A DNA stretch of 64,000 nucleotides from the NCBI GenBank assembly GCA_001897605.1, contig MKTL01000024.1, forward strand, positions 62,001 through 126,000, read 5' to 3'. The notes beneath the pieces were generated by a model. The model ran no database searches. It was not told where the DNA came from and was given only the letters and a program-made list of their open reading frames with translations. This document shows, piece by piece, positions 1 through 7,640 of the stretch. A program made the translations under genes and the position numbers. The stretch's first letter is position 1. The number at the start of each line of letters is the position of its first letter. The DNA comes from Clostridiales bacterium 38-18. GTDB lineage: Bacteria; Bacillota; Clostridia; Peptostreptococcales; Acidaminobacteraceae.

Positions 1-253
1 CGCCATTATCATGGTTGACGATAAATACATCTAATTCATCGCCTTCTTTGAAATTGGCTTTCAAATCGAAGTTAGCATCTGCTGACACTTCATTTCTTGG
101 GATTACGCCGTCAGATTTATAGCCAATGTTAACGATGATAACATCAGCATTAACTTGAATTATGCTTCCTTTAACAATTGACCCTTTTCTTGGAATTTTC
201 AATGATTCTTCGATTTGCTCCATCATTTCAGCCATTGAACTGTGATTATCCAT
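1..253 (-). CDS. rpsA: 30S ribosomal protein S1, N-terminal part (runs off window)
   Basis: The first 84 codons are present; the rest lies beyond base 1. The translation begins MDNHSSMAEMMEQIEESLKI and continues into an S1/OB-fold pattern (KGSIVKGSIIQVNADVIIVN, then GYKSDGVIPRNE and KEGDELDVFIV), typical of S1 RNA-binding repeats in ribosomal protein S1. The protein binds mRNA on the small ribosomal subunit. The start ATG shares one base with the stop of ispH (TAATG), so the two are translationally coupled. An ispH-rpsA tandem is common in Clostridia. A shorter S1-domain protein cannot be excluded because the 3' end is missing, but context favours S1. Confidence 0.85.
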   Translation of the reverse strand, partial: MDNHSSMAEMMEQIEESLKIPRKGSIVKGSIIQVNADVIIVNIGYKSDGVIPRNEVSADANFDLKANFKEGDELDVFIVNHDNG

Positions 254-1113
254 TAAAAAAATACCTCGCCTTCGTTTTCTATTTTAAGAATGACCGACTG
301 GATTATCCAATCAGGCGTAGACGCTCCGGCTGTAATACCAATGCTTCGTGTACCTTTCAACGCTTCGCCGTTTAAATCATCCTTAGTTTCAATATGAATT
401 GTTCTAGTTTGCAAAGCACAAAGCTCCGCTAATTTAATTGTGTTTGAGCTGTGTTTTCCACCTACGACGATCATAAGATCGACTTCAGAGGCAAGTGCTA
501 TCACTGCCTGTTGTCTTTGCTCAGTTGCTAGACAAATGGTATTAATCAACACACAGTCATCAAGTTTTGATTCAAGCTGCTCACTGATTGCCTTCCATAA
601 ATTAATATTGAAGGTTGTTTGAGCGACAACACATGTAGGACGCTGATCTAACGCAATTAGTTCCACGTCATCGATCGTTTTAATGATTTTAGCCTGATTA
701 TCGCACCAACCATTAATGCCAATTACCTCGGGATGTTTTGAATCGCCTACAATGATTATATTATACCCTTTAGATGCATAAGTTGAAACTGTATTTTGAA
801 TTTTTTTTACATAAGGACAAGTGGCATCCTTAAGCATAACACCCTTTGATTCAGCTTCTTCATATACACTTTTAGGCGCTCCATGAGATCGAATCACCAC
901 TAAAGCACCATCTATTTCATTATCGCTTAAATCGGCTATTTTATCAATGATTAAAACACCTTTCTCATGATAATAATCCGTTACCTGCTGGTTATGAATA
1001 ATTGGTCCAAGTGTATATACCCTATTCTTTTCTTCGATGAGATTTTCTAGGAGCGTTACCGCTCTTTTGACGCCATAGCAGTAACCAGAATGCTCTGCAA
1101 CTCGTATTTTCAT
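253..1113 (-). CDS. ispH: 4-hydroxy-3-methylbut-2-enyl diphosphate reductase
   Basis: IspH carries out the last step of the MEP isoprenoid pathway, reducing HMBPP to IPP and DMAPP with a [4Fe-4S] cluster. The 286-residue protein has the three cluster cysteines in the expected places: Cys12 (HSGYCYGVKRAV), Cys99 (DATCPYV) and Cys194 (NTICLATEQRQ). The reading frame extends upstream to 1158, but I chose the ATG at 1113 because GAGG stands 6 bases before it and the protein then begins MKIRVAEHSGYC like known IspH. It is followed by rpsA with a one-base overlap and preceded by plsC and cmk. With dxs and ispA elsewhere in the window it shows the non-mevalonate route is used. Confidence 0.95.
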   Translation of the reverse strand: MKIRVAEHSGYCYGVKRAVTLLENLIEEKNRVYTLGPIIHNQQVTDYYHEKGVLIIDKIADLSDNEIDGALVVIRSHGAPKSVYEEAESKGVMLKDATCPYVKKIQNTVSTYASKGYNIIIVGDSKHPEVIGINGWCDNQAKIIKTIDDVELIALDQRPTCVVAQTTFNINLWKAISEQLESKLDDCVLINTICLATEQRQQAVIALASEVDLMIVVGGKHSSNTIKLAELCALQTRTIHIETKDDLNGEALKGTRSIGITAGASTPDWIIQSVILKIENEGEVFF

Positions 1114-1125
1114 ATAAACCTCGTC

Positions 1126-1154
1126 ATTATAACATAATATATAGTCTATGTCTA
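1126..1154 (-). promoter_or_regulatory. possible sigma-A promoter close to ispH
   Basis: On the minus strand, TAGACA (1154-1149) and TATAAT (1131-1126) are separated by 17 bases, a near-consensus housekeeping promoter. The difficulty is that the predicted transcript would start around 1119, at the ribosome site, leaving almost no leader for the ATG at 1113. It may be fortuitous, or may give a nearly leaderless ispH message. Read-through from cmk-plsC is the simpler model. Confidence 0.35.
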
Positions 1155-1223
1155 CCAAGGAAAGATGAACATTTCCTTAGAATTTCATTATACTGATATA
1201 GACAATAAAGCGATTACCTCGAC

Positions 1224-1838
1224 CTATTTTTTCGGTACATTTTCAGGTTTGTAATATTTCATATCTGAATAAATTAAATCTAATATTGATTTTGAAATGC
1301 TCTCAAACTCATCAGAGGATAATTTTTGATCATAATACTGTGATAAATCTATTGGCGAATGAAAGACCACTCTTAAGGGCTTTCTAAATTTATAAAAAGA
1401 ATCTATGGTTATTGCCAAAACCGGCGTCTTAGTTTTAATTGCAAGCATCGACATGCCCGCCTTAACTTCTAAGGGTTCAAATCCCTTGTTACGGGTTCCT
1501 TCTGGAAACAAGCCAAGACTTTCACCATTTTTAAGAATACCTAGTGCCAGCTTAATTGCCTTGAGGTCATTGGCATCTCGATCAACGGGAAAAACACCAA
1601 TTTTTGTTAAAAACGCTGCTACGATTCTGTGTTTGAATAACTCTTTTTTCGCCATAAATCTAGTGCTAATCGGTAAAAGTCCGCCAATAACAAAGGGATC
1701 CTGTAAATTGAGATGATTGCCACACACCACATAGTTTTGTGACCAATCTATCTGATCAAAGCCTTCAATTTCAAATTTAAAGAACAGCTTATAGTAAAGA
1801 TAAGCACCCTTTCGACATATCCTATATAATAAATTCAT
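1224..1838 (-). CDS. plsC: 1-acyl-sn-glycerol-3-phosphate acyltransferase
   Basis: This membrane-associated acyltransferase places the second acyl chain on lysophosphatidic acid to make phosphatidic acid. The catalytic H(X)4D motif is at 42-47 (NHLNLQDP) and the glycerol-phosphate binding motif FPEGTR at 111-116. At 204 residues it is a normal compact bacterial PlsC. GGGAGG precedes the ATG by 5 bases. It lies 18 bases after cmk, an arrangement repeated in many Clostridia, so the two are one transcript. The 110-base gap to ispH holds a 7-bp hairpin and a possible promoter. Confidence 0.92.
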   Translation of the reverse strand: MNLLYRICRKGAYLYYKLFFKFEIEGFDQIDWSQNYVVCGNHLNLQDPFVIGGLLPISTRFMAKKELFKHRIVAAFLTKIGVFPVDRDANDLKAIKLALGILKNGESLGLFPEGTRNKGFEPLEVKAGMSMLAIKTKTPVLAITIDSFYKFRKPLRVVFHSPIDLSQYYDQKLSSDEFESISKSILDLIYSDMKYYKPENVPKK

Positions 1839-1856
1839 TTTACCTCCCTAAGACGC

Positions 1857-2507
1857 CTAACTCCTTACCGCCTTCAAGATTACTTCTATTACTTCTTCTA
1901 TGGTTAAATCAGTCGTATCAATTTCAATTGCATCCTCTGCCTTTTTAAGTGGTGAAACCTCTCTATTAGAATCAAAGGTATCGCGTCTTATGATATCCGC
2001 TACGATCTCATCTAAATCACCGGTAAACCCTTTAGCAGAAAGCTCAGCAAGTCGTCTTCTTGCACGTTCTCGTGGATCTGCCACCAGAAAGAATTTGTAT
2101 GACGCGTTAGGCAATACAGTTGTGCCAATATCTCTACCGTCCATAATAACAGATTGTCCGTTTGCGATAGCCTGCTGTCTTTTTACCATCTCAGATCTGA
2201 CGTATGCATCAGCAGAAACTAAAGATACATTTAAGGTGACTCTCTGTGTTCTAATTGCTTCAGATACATCTAACCCATCAACTATGATGCTATTTTGATT
2301 AAAGCAAATTGTCATTTGGTCGACAACTGCCTTAAGAGCAGCTTGATCATTTAAGTCAATCTCAGCTTCTAAAGCTTTATAGGTAACCGCACGATACATC
2401 GCACCTGTATCTAGATAAGTGATCCTAAGCTGTTCAGCTATCTTTTTGGCTACAGTGCTCTTACCAGAGCCAGCTGGCCCATCAACAGCAATTTGTAAAT
2501 TAGTCAT
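1857..2507 (-). CDS. cmk: cytidylate kinase
   Basis: Cmk phosphorylates CMP and dCMP, recycling nucleotides from RNA turnover and lipid synthesis. The 216-residue protein starts MTNLQIAVDG and has the P-loop GPAGSGKS at residues 10-17, the DTGAMYRA nucleoside-monophosphate segment, and the DGRDIGT and RRDxxDSNREVSPLKKAEDA motifs of the type I CMP kinase family. It is the first gene of the cmk-plsC-ispH-rpsA unit. A clear promoter lies about 65 bases upstream, and a 7-bp hairpin (2540-2560) sits in the leader. Confidence 0.96.
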   Translation of the reverse strand: MTNLQIAVDGPAGSGKSTVAKKIAEQLRITYLDTGAMYRAVTYKALEAEIDLNDQAALKAVVDQMTICFNQNSIIVDGLDVSEAIRTQRVTLNVSLVSADAYVRSEMVKRQQAIANGQSVIMDGRDIGTTVLPNASYKFFLVADPRERARRRLAELSAKGFTGDLDEIVADIIRRDTFDSNREVSPLKKAEDAIEIDTTDLTIEEVIEVILKAVRS

Positions 2508-2572
2508 TTTATCACCTTTTACGTTTCAAAATTAAAATACTATATCTTATGCAGATATAGCTCTCCACTAAA

Positions 2573-2601
2573 ATTATAGCTTAAATTGGTCTTATTTACA
2601 A
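2573..2601 (-). promoter_or_regulatory. sigma-A promoter of cmk operon
   Basis: On the minus strand, TTGTAA (2601-2596), a 17-base spacer and a perfect TATAAT (2578-2573). It stands immediately after the terminator of the preceding rpiR gene, where a new transcription unit would begin. The leader contains the inverted pair CTATATC/GATATAG (2540-2560) with no following T run, so it is a leader hairpin rather than a terminator. Confidence 0.7.
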
Positions 2602-2603
2602 AT

Positions 2604-2628
2604 GAAAAAGGCATGATTGCTCATGCCT
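2604..2628 (-). terminator. rho-independent terminator after rpiR
   Basis: A perfect 8-bp stem, AGGCATGA/TCATGCCT, with a 4-base loop (2609-2628) is followed on the minus strand by CTTTTTC. It lies 5 bases after the rpiR stop codon and closes the kor-rpiR unit. Confidence 0.85.
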
Positions 2629-2633
2629 CATAA

Positions 2634-3485
2634 TTATTTTAAGCCATATACACTGTAATCGCCCCAGATACGCTCTAATTTTTCAAGGTTTTTCTCAACG
2701 CCTTCTTTTTTTAGACTCAGTCCAATAATCAAAGCATTGATCAAACTCATAGGTGCGACAAAGGAATCGATAAAGGTGTTCATGTTATACTTTGCTGTTA
2801 AGCAGTACTTCACCTTCTCAAAGAGCGGTGAATTAAGTCCGTCCGTTATTCCTAAGATGGTCGTCTCGTTCTTGATGGCATAATCAACACAGTCGTACGT
2901 CCTCTTAGAATATCTTGGGAAGGATAAAACAATCATTGCATCGTCTTTCGACATATTGAGTAATTGATCGTAAACATCCTGTGCCGTCTCATGTATAACA
3001 TGAATTTCCGGAAGGATGAAATTGAGATAAAAACCCAAATAATTTGCTAAAACGGATGAACTACGTAGCCCTAATATATAAACCTTCTTTGCCTTTATGA
3101 TCTCATCGATGAAATTACTTAAAACTTCAGAATCGAACTGATCGATGGTTTGTCTGATATTGTCAATATCACTTAACATAATCTTTGTAAGATACTCAGA
3201 CTCTGTATGATCCTTAGACATTTCAAAACGCTGAACCGTGGTCAACTTGGTTTTAATGGTTTCTTGTAATTCCTTTTGTAATTCGGGATAGCCGTCATAT
3301 CCAATTGAGCCAGCAAATCTAACAACCGTTGATTCACTGATATCTACGTTTTTCCCTAGAGCTGAAGCGGTCATAAAAGCGACCTTATCGTAGTTAGACA
3401 AAATATAATCTGCGATTTTCTTATGACTTTTACTTAAGGTAAGATATTGCTGCCTAATTCTACTTAATAAATCCGATTGACTCAT
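2634..3485 (-). CDS. MurR/RpiR-family transcriptional regulator (HTH plus SIS)
   Basis: The N-terminal ~75 residues form the RpiR helix-turn-helix (LSKSHKKIADYIL, MTASALGKNVDISESTVVRFAGSIGYDGYPELQ). Residues ~125-260 are a SIS domain (KVYILGLRSSSVLANY ... MIVLSFPRYSKRTYDCVDYA), which in this family binds a phosphosugar or other phosphorylated ligand. The length, 283 residues, is normal. It follows korC by 34 bases without a terminator and ends in a strong one, so it is probably the last gene of the kor operon and may control it. Linking an RpiR regulator to 2-oxoacid oxidation is inference. The ligand cannot be read from sequence. Confidence 0.88.
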   Translation of the reverse strand: MSQSDLLSRIRQQYLTLSKSHKKIADYILSNYDKVAFMTASALGKNVDISESTVVRFAGSIGYDGYPELQKELQETIKTKLTTVQRFEMSKDHTESEYLTKIMLSDIDNIRQTIDQFDSEVLSNFIDEIIKAKKVYILGLRSSSVLANYLGFYLNFILPEIHVIHETAQDVYDQLLNMSKDDAMIVLSFPRYSKRTYDCVDYAIKNETTILGITDGLNSPLFEKVKYCLTAKYNMNTFIDSFVAPMSLINALIIGLSLKKEGVEKNLEKLERIWGDYSVYGLK

Positions 3486-3519
3486 ATGAACACCTCAACT
3501 TTTGTTATTGATGTTTGTA

Positions 3520-4059
3520 TTACACTTGTTTAGCCAACTCATAGCCCTTTTCAAGTGCTAATCGGTTTAGATCTTCAGTGCCTTTAGGAATGCGCGCCAT
3601 AATTGCTGCTTCTAAGCTTTCTCTAGACACGATTCCAGTAAGTCCTACGATTAGTCCAAGTGCTACGATGTTTGCTACGATCTCTTTACCAACCTCGTTA
3701 ATCGCCGTTTTAATAATCGGCACCTTGTAGACGTTCTTTGCCGTTACGCCTGCAGGAAGTGTAATACTATCATCTATTATTATTGTACCATCTTCTGTGA
3801 TATCTTTGATATATTTATCGCTCGCAATTTGCGTTAAAGCTAATGTCATGTTCGGTAAAGTAACTTTTGGGAAGTCAATGCTGGTTTCACTGATGATAAC
3901 TTCCGCTTTACTTGCCCCGCCTCTTGCTTCTGGTCCATAGCTTTGCGTTTGAATTGCATTTTTATTATCTTTAAGAGCAGCTTCTGCTAAGATGATCCCA
4001 GCTGTTATAAGGCCTTGACCACCTGAACCCGATAATCTTAATTCCAATTGTTTGCTCAT
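3520..4059 (-). CDS. korC: 2-oxoacid:ferredoxin oxidoreductase, gamma subunit
   Basis: This 179-residue protein carries the pattern of the gamma domain of pyruvate/2-oxoglutarate ferredoxin oxidoreductases: LRLSGSGGQGLITAGIILAEAA at the start, then QSYGPEARGGASKAEV. It is the third catalytic component of a four-subunit enzyme that oxidatively decarboxylates a 2-oxoacid to an acyl-CoA and reduces ferredoxin. The order korD-korA-korB-korC with 0-17 base junctions identifies the complex. 2-Oxoglutarate is the likeliest substrate because the alpha subunit resembles KorA, but a branched-chain or other 2-oxoacid cannot be excluded. Confidence 0.88.
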   Translation of the reverse strand: MSKQLELRLSGSGGQGLITAGIILAEAALKDNKNAIQTQSYGPEARGGASKAEVIISETSIDFPKVTLPNMTLALTQIASDKYIKDITEDGTIIIDDSITLPAGVTAKNVYKVPIIKTAINEVGKEIVANIVALGLIVGLTGIVSRESLEAAIMARIPKGTEDLNRLALEKGYELAKQV

Positions 4060-4075
4060 CGTCTTCTCCCCTCGA

Positions 4076-4891
4076 CTATTTTTTCAACTGAGCGATGATT
4101 TTATCATATTGCTCAGTGTACTCTGGTTCGACTTTGTTGAGGAACTCACCGATTAAGAACTTACCCTCTTTTTTCTCTGGAGGTAATTTCTCTGCAACTT
4201 TATGATCGATAAAGCTATCTTTAAGGAAATTCATCATATCGACTGCAGAGCCTTTTTTGTTCTTACGTCCGTAGTAAGTTGGACAGATTGAGATTGCTTC
4301 AACAAGTGAGAAGCCTTTATGCGCAATTGCCGCTTCCATTAATTTATCCATTTGTGGTACATGATACGCTGTCGTTTTAGCTGCATAAGTTGCACCTGCT
4401 CCGATAGCTAATTGAGTAATATCAAAAGGTTTATCAATATTACCGTATGGCGCTGTGGTTCCTTTTTCAGAGGTTGGTGTCGTTGGAGAGTATTGACCGC
4501 CAGTCATACCATAGATGTTATTGTTAAAGCAAATTGTCGTTAATCCGATATTTCTTCTCGCTGCATGGATTAAGTGGTTACCACCAATTGCAGATAAGTC
4601 GCCATCACCAGCGATAACAATTACTTCTAATTCTGGATTTGCAAGTTTGACACCAGTTGCAAATGCAAGTGCTCTACCATGTGTTGTATGAAGTGTGTTG
4701 AAATCCATGTAACCAGGCGCTCTTGAAGAACAACCGATACCAGAAACGATACAAACCTTATCTTTATCTAAGCCAAGCTTATCAATCGCACGCGCGATAG
4801 ATGCCATGATAATACCGTGACCACAACCTGGACACCAGATGTGTGGTAATTTTTCCATACGGAAAAAGCCTTCAGCCAATGGATGATTCAT
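4076..4891 (-). CDS. korB: 2-oxoacid:ferredoxin oxidoreductase, beta (TPP) subunit
   Basis: The beta subunit binds thiamine diphosphate and a [4Fe-4S] cluster. Visible features are IWCPGCGHG near residue 20, the second cysteine segment GIGCSSR, the TPP motif GDGDLSAIGGNHLIHAARRN around residue 95, NNNIYGMTGGQ, and ISICPTYYGR. The length, 271 residues, is normal for KorB. Its ATG shares one base with the korA stop, so the two subunits are translationally coupled. The partner subunits are immediately upstream and downstream. Confidence 0.92.
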   Translation of the reverse strand: MNHPLAEGFFRMEKLPHIWCPGCGHGIIMASIARAIDKLGLDKDKVCIVSGIGCSSRAPGYMDFNTLHTTHGRALAFATGVKLANPELEVIVIAGDGDLSAIGGNHLIHAARRNIGLTTICFNNNIYGMTGGQYSPTTPTSEKGTTAPYGNIDKPFDITQLAIGAGATYAAKTTAYHVPQMDKLMEAAIAHKGFSLVEAISICPTYYGRKNKKGSAVDMMNFLKDSFIDHKVAEKLPPEKKEGKFLIGEFLNKVEPEYTEQYDKIIAQLKK

Positions 4892-6024
4892 TATAATACC
4901 TCCTTAAATGCACGGATCAATTCTTCAGGGGTTAAGACTTCGCCATTTGCTTTACCACAGTGGCGAACATCACAATTACCTTTTACGACGCGCTCAACTT
5001 CACGCACCATTTGTCCGTAGTTTAATTCGGCAACGAGGATATTTTTAACTTTTTTGCTAAGCTCAGCAACTTGCTTTTCTGGGAAAGGCCATACCGTAAT
5101 TGGTCTAAATAAGCCAACCTTGATGCCTTCATTTCTTAGGGTCTTGATAGCAGCCTTAGCAGTTCTTGCAGTACCACCGTAGGATACGATTAAGTACTCT
5201 GCATCAGCTACTTCGACTTCTTCATATGTGATTAGATCATCTAAATTATCTTCTATTTTAGCCATCAAGCGATTCATTAAAACGCCAGCGTTTTTAGTAC
5301 TGTTGCTAGGGAAGCCAGTTTCATCATGCATAAGTCCTGTTACGTGATATCTAAAGCCTGAGCCAAAGTCAGCCATTTTTGGCACTAAATCTCCATCATA
5401 AACTTTGTATGCTTTGTATTCATCGCCTTGATTTGGTTTGATTCTATTATAAACTTCGATTTCAGAAGCATCTGGAATCTCGATTTTTTCTCTCATATGA
5501 CCTGTGATCTCATCTGTTAATAGGATGACAGGTGTTCTGTATTTCTCAGCTAAATTAAACGCTCTGATGGTTAAGTCAAACGTCTCTTTAACTGAATCTG
5601 GTGTTAAACAAATAACTGGATGATCCCCATGCGTTCCCCACATTGCTTGCATCAAATCACCTTGACCTGGCGCAGTTGGTAAACCTGTACTTGGACCACC
5701 ACGTTGTACGTTGACGATAACTACTGGCACCTCAGCTAGTGCAGCATAACCGATGTTTTCTTGTTTGAGTGAAAAGCCTGGACCAGATGTAGCAGTCATT
5801 GCTTTAGCACCTGTTAAGGATGCCCCTATAGCTGCAGCGATACCTGCGATTTCATCTTCCATTTGGATAAACTTACCACCAATTCTTGGTAGTTTCTCAG
5901 CCGATAATTCAGCGATTTCTGTTGAAGGTGTAATCGGATAGCCTGAATAAAATGTCATACCTGCCATTAATGCGCCTTCTACACAAGCTTCGTTTCCTTG
6001 TAGAAATTTGACTTTCTTAGCCAT
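4891..6024 (-). CDS. korA: 2-oxoacid:ferredoxin oxidoreductase, alpha subunit
   Basis: The 377-residue alpha subunit begins MAKKVKFLQGNEACVEGALM and continues with GYPITPSTEIAE, the pyrimidine-binding and domain II signature of this enzyme family. TSGPGFSLKQENIGYAALAE and QRGGPSTGLPTAPGQGDLMQ follow, and the C-terminal third (LFRPITVWPFPEKQV, AELNYGQMVREVERVV) is also characteristic. The NEACVEGAL start matches KorA-type more closely than VorB- or PorA-type sequences. It couples by one-base overlaps to korD before it and korB after it. Confidence 0.9.
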   Translation of the reverse strand: MAKKVKFLQGNEACVEGALMAGMTFYSGYPITPSTEIAELSAEKLPRIGGKFIQMEDEIAGIAAAIGASLTGAKAMTATSGPGFSLKQENIGYAALAEVPVVIVNVQRGGPSTGLPTAPGQGDLMQAMWGTHGDHPVICLTPDSVKETFDLTIRAFNLAEKYRTPVILLTDEITGHMREKIEIPDASEIEVYNRIKPNQGDEYKAYKVYDGDLVPKMADFGSGFRYHVTGLMHDETGFPSNSTKNAGVLMNRLMAKIEDNLDDLITYEEVEVADAEYLIVSYGGTARTAKAAIKTLRNEGIKVGLFRPITVWPFPEKQVAELSKKVKNILVAELNYGQMVREVERVVKGNCDVRHCGKANGEVLTPEELIRAFKEVL

Positions 6025-6233
6025 TATTCTTTACCTCCTAAAAAAATTGCAAAATCTGGGCATCTCATTTGGCACATACCACACTTGATACAGTTTTCTC
6101 TGTCAAGCATCGTCACCTTGCCATTTTCATTGAAGCCTAGAACTTTTTTAGGACAAAACGCTATACAAATACCACAACCTTTACACCAAGCTTCGTTGAT
6201 GTGAATGGTCAAATTTTCTTTTGAATCAGCCAT
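6024..6233 (-). CDS. korD: 2x[4Fe-4S] ferredoxin subunit of 2-oxoacid oxidoreductase
   Basis: A 69-residue ferredoxin with two cluster motifs, CKGCGICIAFCPKK and CIKCGMCQMRCPD, that passes electrons from the TPP/4Fe-4S core to soluble ferredoxin. The frame is open to 6266, but AGGAGGA stands at the right distance before the ATG at 6233, so I start there (MADSKENLTIH). It is the first gene of korDABC and overlaps korA by one base. Confidence 0.9.
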   Translation of the reverse strand: MADSKENLTIHINEAWCKGCGICIAFCPKKVLGFNENGKVTMLDRENCIKCGMCQMRCPDFAIFLGGKE

Positions 6234-6261
6234 TAGAATCCTCCTTTTACTCTCACTTACA

Positions 6262-6289
6262 ATCATATCATATCAAGGTTGTTTTGCAA
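6262..6289 (-). promoter_or_regulatory. sigma-A promoter of korDABC
   Basis: On the minus strand, TTGCAA (6289-6284), a 16-base spacer and TATGAT (6267-6262) lie 29 bases before the korD start codon. A 14-bp palindrome AAAATTGCAATTTT (6321-6334) and an 8-bp inverted pair AATTGTAT/ATACAATT further upstream could be operator sites, but nothing identifies their regulator. Confidence 0.55.
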
Positions 6290-6377
6290 GGATTATTTCA
6301 TTTTTGGAGGAATTCTTTATAAAATTGCAATTTTTCATTCAAATTGTATGATAGGCTTTTTGAATAGCTGTATACAA

Positions 6378-6866
6378 TTATTTCTTTTTAATACCTTTGC
6401 AGGGTTGATCAAAAAACGCCGCAATACTTGGAAGCACTAATGAATCCCCTAAATCTACACGATTTAGTTCAAGTTGAATTACTTCACTAATAGCGCTGCT
6501 ATCTTTGTCAAAGTCTTCACACTGCCCATTTAAAACATGACGATAGAACGCGCGCTCAATTTCATTTCCTATGAATACTGCAGACGTTGCCCCGCTCATC
6601 TCAGCACTGTTTAGCATCGCTCTTAAAAGACCTTCACCGAGGGCAATACGTCTTTCGTTTTCAGCGACATGGACCGCATTGATCAAAACGCACCTTTCAG
6701 TGACAAATGCGTATTGACCAGCACCGATAATCGCATCGCCATCCTTAACTACAAATCGCTTAAAATTCAAATTTGCAAGCTGTCTTTCAAAAAACAAATT
6801 TTCGATTTCATATGAAACTTCCCGCCAACTTGTTATACGAGATTCTAATGGTTTAATTTCAATCAT
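6378..6866 (-). CDS. GNAT-fold acetyltransferase-like protein
   Basis: The 162-residue product begins MIEIKPLESRITSWREV. It shows a GNAT-like core: a strand FVVKDGDAIIGAGQYAFV, a conserved middle strand VLINAVHVAENERRIALGEGLLRAML resembling the acetyl-CoA pyrophosphate loop (R-x-x-x-G-E-G), and a final FIGNEIERAFYRHVLNG. Substrate unknown. I took the ATG at 6866 rather than the open upstream extension because it follows the scpB stop by one base (TAAGATG), implying coupling. Its tight link to scpAB is the only functional hint, and it may simply be co-transcribed. Confidence 0.7.
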   Translation of the reverse strand: MIEIKPLESRITSWREVSYEIENLFFERQLANLNFKRFVVKDGDAIIGAGQYAFVTERCVLINAVHVAENERRIALGEGLLRAMLNSAEMSGATSAVFIGNEIERAFYRHVLNGQCEDFDKDSSAISEVIQLELNRVDLGDSLVLPSIAAFFDQPCKGIKKK

Positions 6867-6867
6867 C

Positions 6868-7497
6868 TTATGCCTCTTCTTCAGAAATAGTATCGATTGT
6901 GTCATCCTTTTGATCAAATGCATCCTCTGGTACATCTTCTTCTACCTGAGCTGCTTTAGCTGTTCTCGAAGTTATCGTCTCAACAAAATCACCGACTTCC
7001 GGTAGATCCATTAAGGTTTTAAAGCCAAAACTCTTAAGAAAGGTATCTGTCGTGCCATAGATCTGTGGTCGTCCAATTTTCTCAAGTCTTCCCATCACTT
7101 GAACGAGTTCTCTTTCCACGAGATTTTGAAGCGGTCCATCAGAGTTAACACCTCTAATTTGTTCGATGTCCAGCTTCGTAATAGGTTGCTTGTACGCGAT
7201 AATGGCAAGCACCTCTAAAGCAGAATTGGAAAGACCTTTATTACGACTTGTCGCACAGAGTTGTTCAATATAAGCATAATTGGCTCTTAGAGTGCTCAGC
7301 TGATAATGCTTATTTACTTCAACGATTTGAATACCCCTGCCTTCCTTTTTAAAGGTCTCTATCATTTCTTCGATCACTTCTTCGACTACAGATGCCTTTA
7401 AGTCTAAAATCTTTGCGATTTTACTTAAACTGAGTGGCTCTCCCCATGCAAATAAAAGCGATTCTATTACTGATTTATAATTAATGCTGGTTTCCAT
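6868..7497 (-). CDS. scpB: segregation and condensation protein B
   Basis: ScpB is a winged-helix kleisin partner that dimerises and joins ScpA and Smc in the bacterial condensin. The sequence has the usual MExxxYKSVIESLLFAWGEPLSLSKIAKIL start and the second winged-helix region (NKGLSNSALEVLAIIAYKQPITKLDIEQIRGVNS, RPQIYGTTDTFLKSFG). The length, 209 residues, is normal, with an acidic tail. Its ribosome site is GAGAGG. It lies 132 bases after scpA, an unusually wide gap filled by a decayed tandem repeat. Confidence 0.95.
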   Translation of the reverse strand: METSINYKSVIESLLFAWGEPLSLSKIAKILDLKASVVEEVIEEMIETFKKEGRGIQIVEVNKHYQLSTLRANYAYIEQLCATSRNKGLSNSALEVLAIIAYKQPITKLDIEQIRGVNSDGPLQNLVERELVQVMGRLEKIGRPQIYGTTDTFLKSFGFKTLMDLPEVGDFVETITSRTAKAAQVEEDVPEDAFDQKDDTIDTISEEEA

Positions 7498-7564
7498 ATC
7501 GTTCCTCTCATTTTATCTGGGATTTAACCTCAATTAATACTTTAAGATTATTTATTTACTTATA

Positions 7565-7640
7565 TTTGTCTTATTTCAGTTATTTGCAGTACAGTTACTT
7601 ACAGCTCAATTTTTTTACTGCTCAATTATTTATAGCTCAG
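7565..7640 (-). repeat. decayed ~15-bp tandem repeat across the scpA stop codon
   Basis: Read on the minus strand there are four recognisable units and one eroded one: CTGAGCTATAAATAA (7640-7626), TTGAGCAGTAAAAAAA (7625-7610), TTGAGCTGTAAGTAA (7609-7595), CTGTACTGCAAATAA (7594-7580) and CTGAAATAAGACAAA (7579-7565). Each contains TAA in the same place. The first unit contains the actual scpA stop, so the repeat is a duplication of the gene's 3' end that moved scpB away from scpA. Confidence 0.75.

Noticed and set aside
1114-1158. Extended ispH start at 1158
   Set aside because: The 15 extra residues have no counterpart in IspH, and the GAGG at the internal ATG explains initiation.
1157-1178. 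Hairpin AAGGAAA/TTTCCTT between plsC and ispH as a terminator
   Set aside because: The stem is only 7 bp of A/T-rich sequence and no T run follows on the minus strand.
6306-6334. Second sigma-54 promoter before korD (TTGAATGAAAAATTGC)
   Set aside because: Spacing fits, but the essential GG at -24 is GA and the CA after it is missing; a sigma-A promoter lies closer to the gene.
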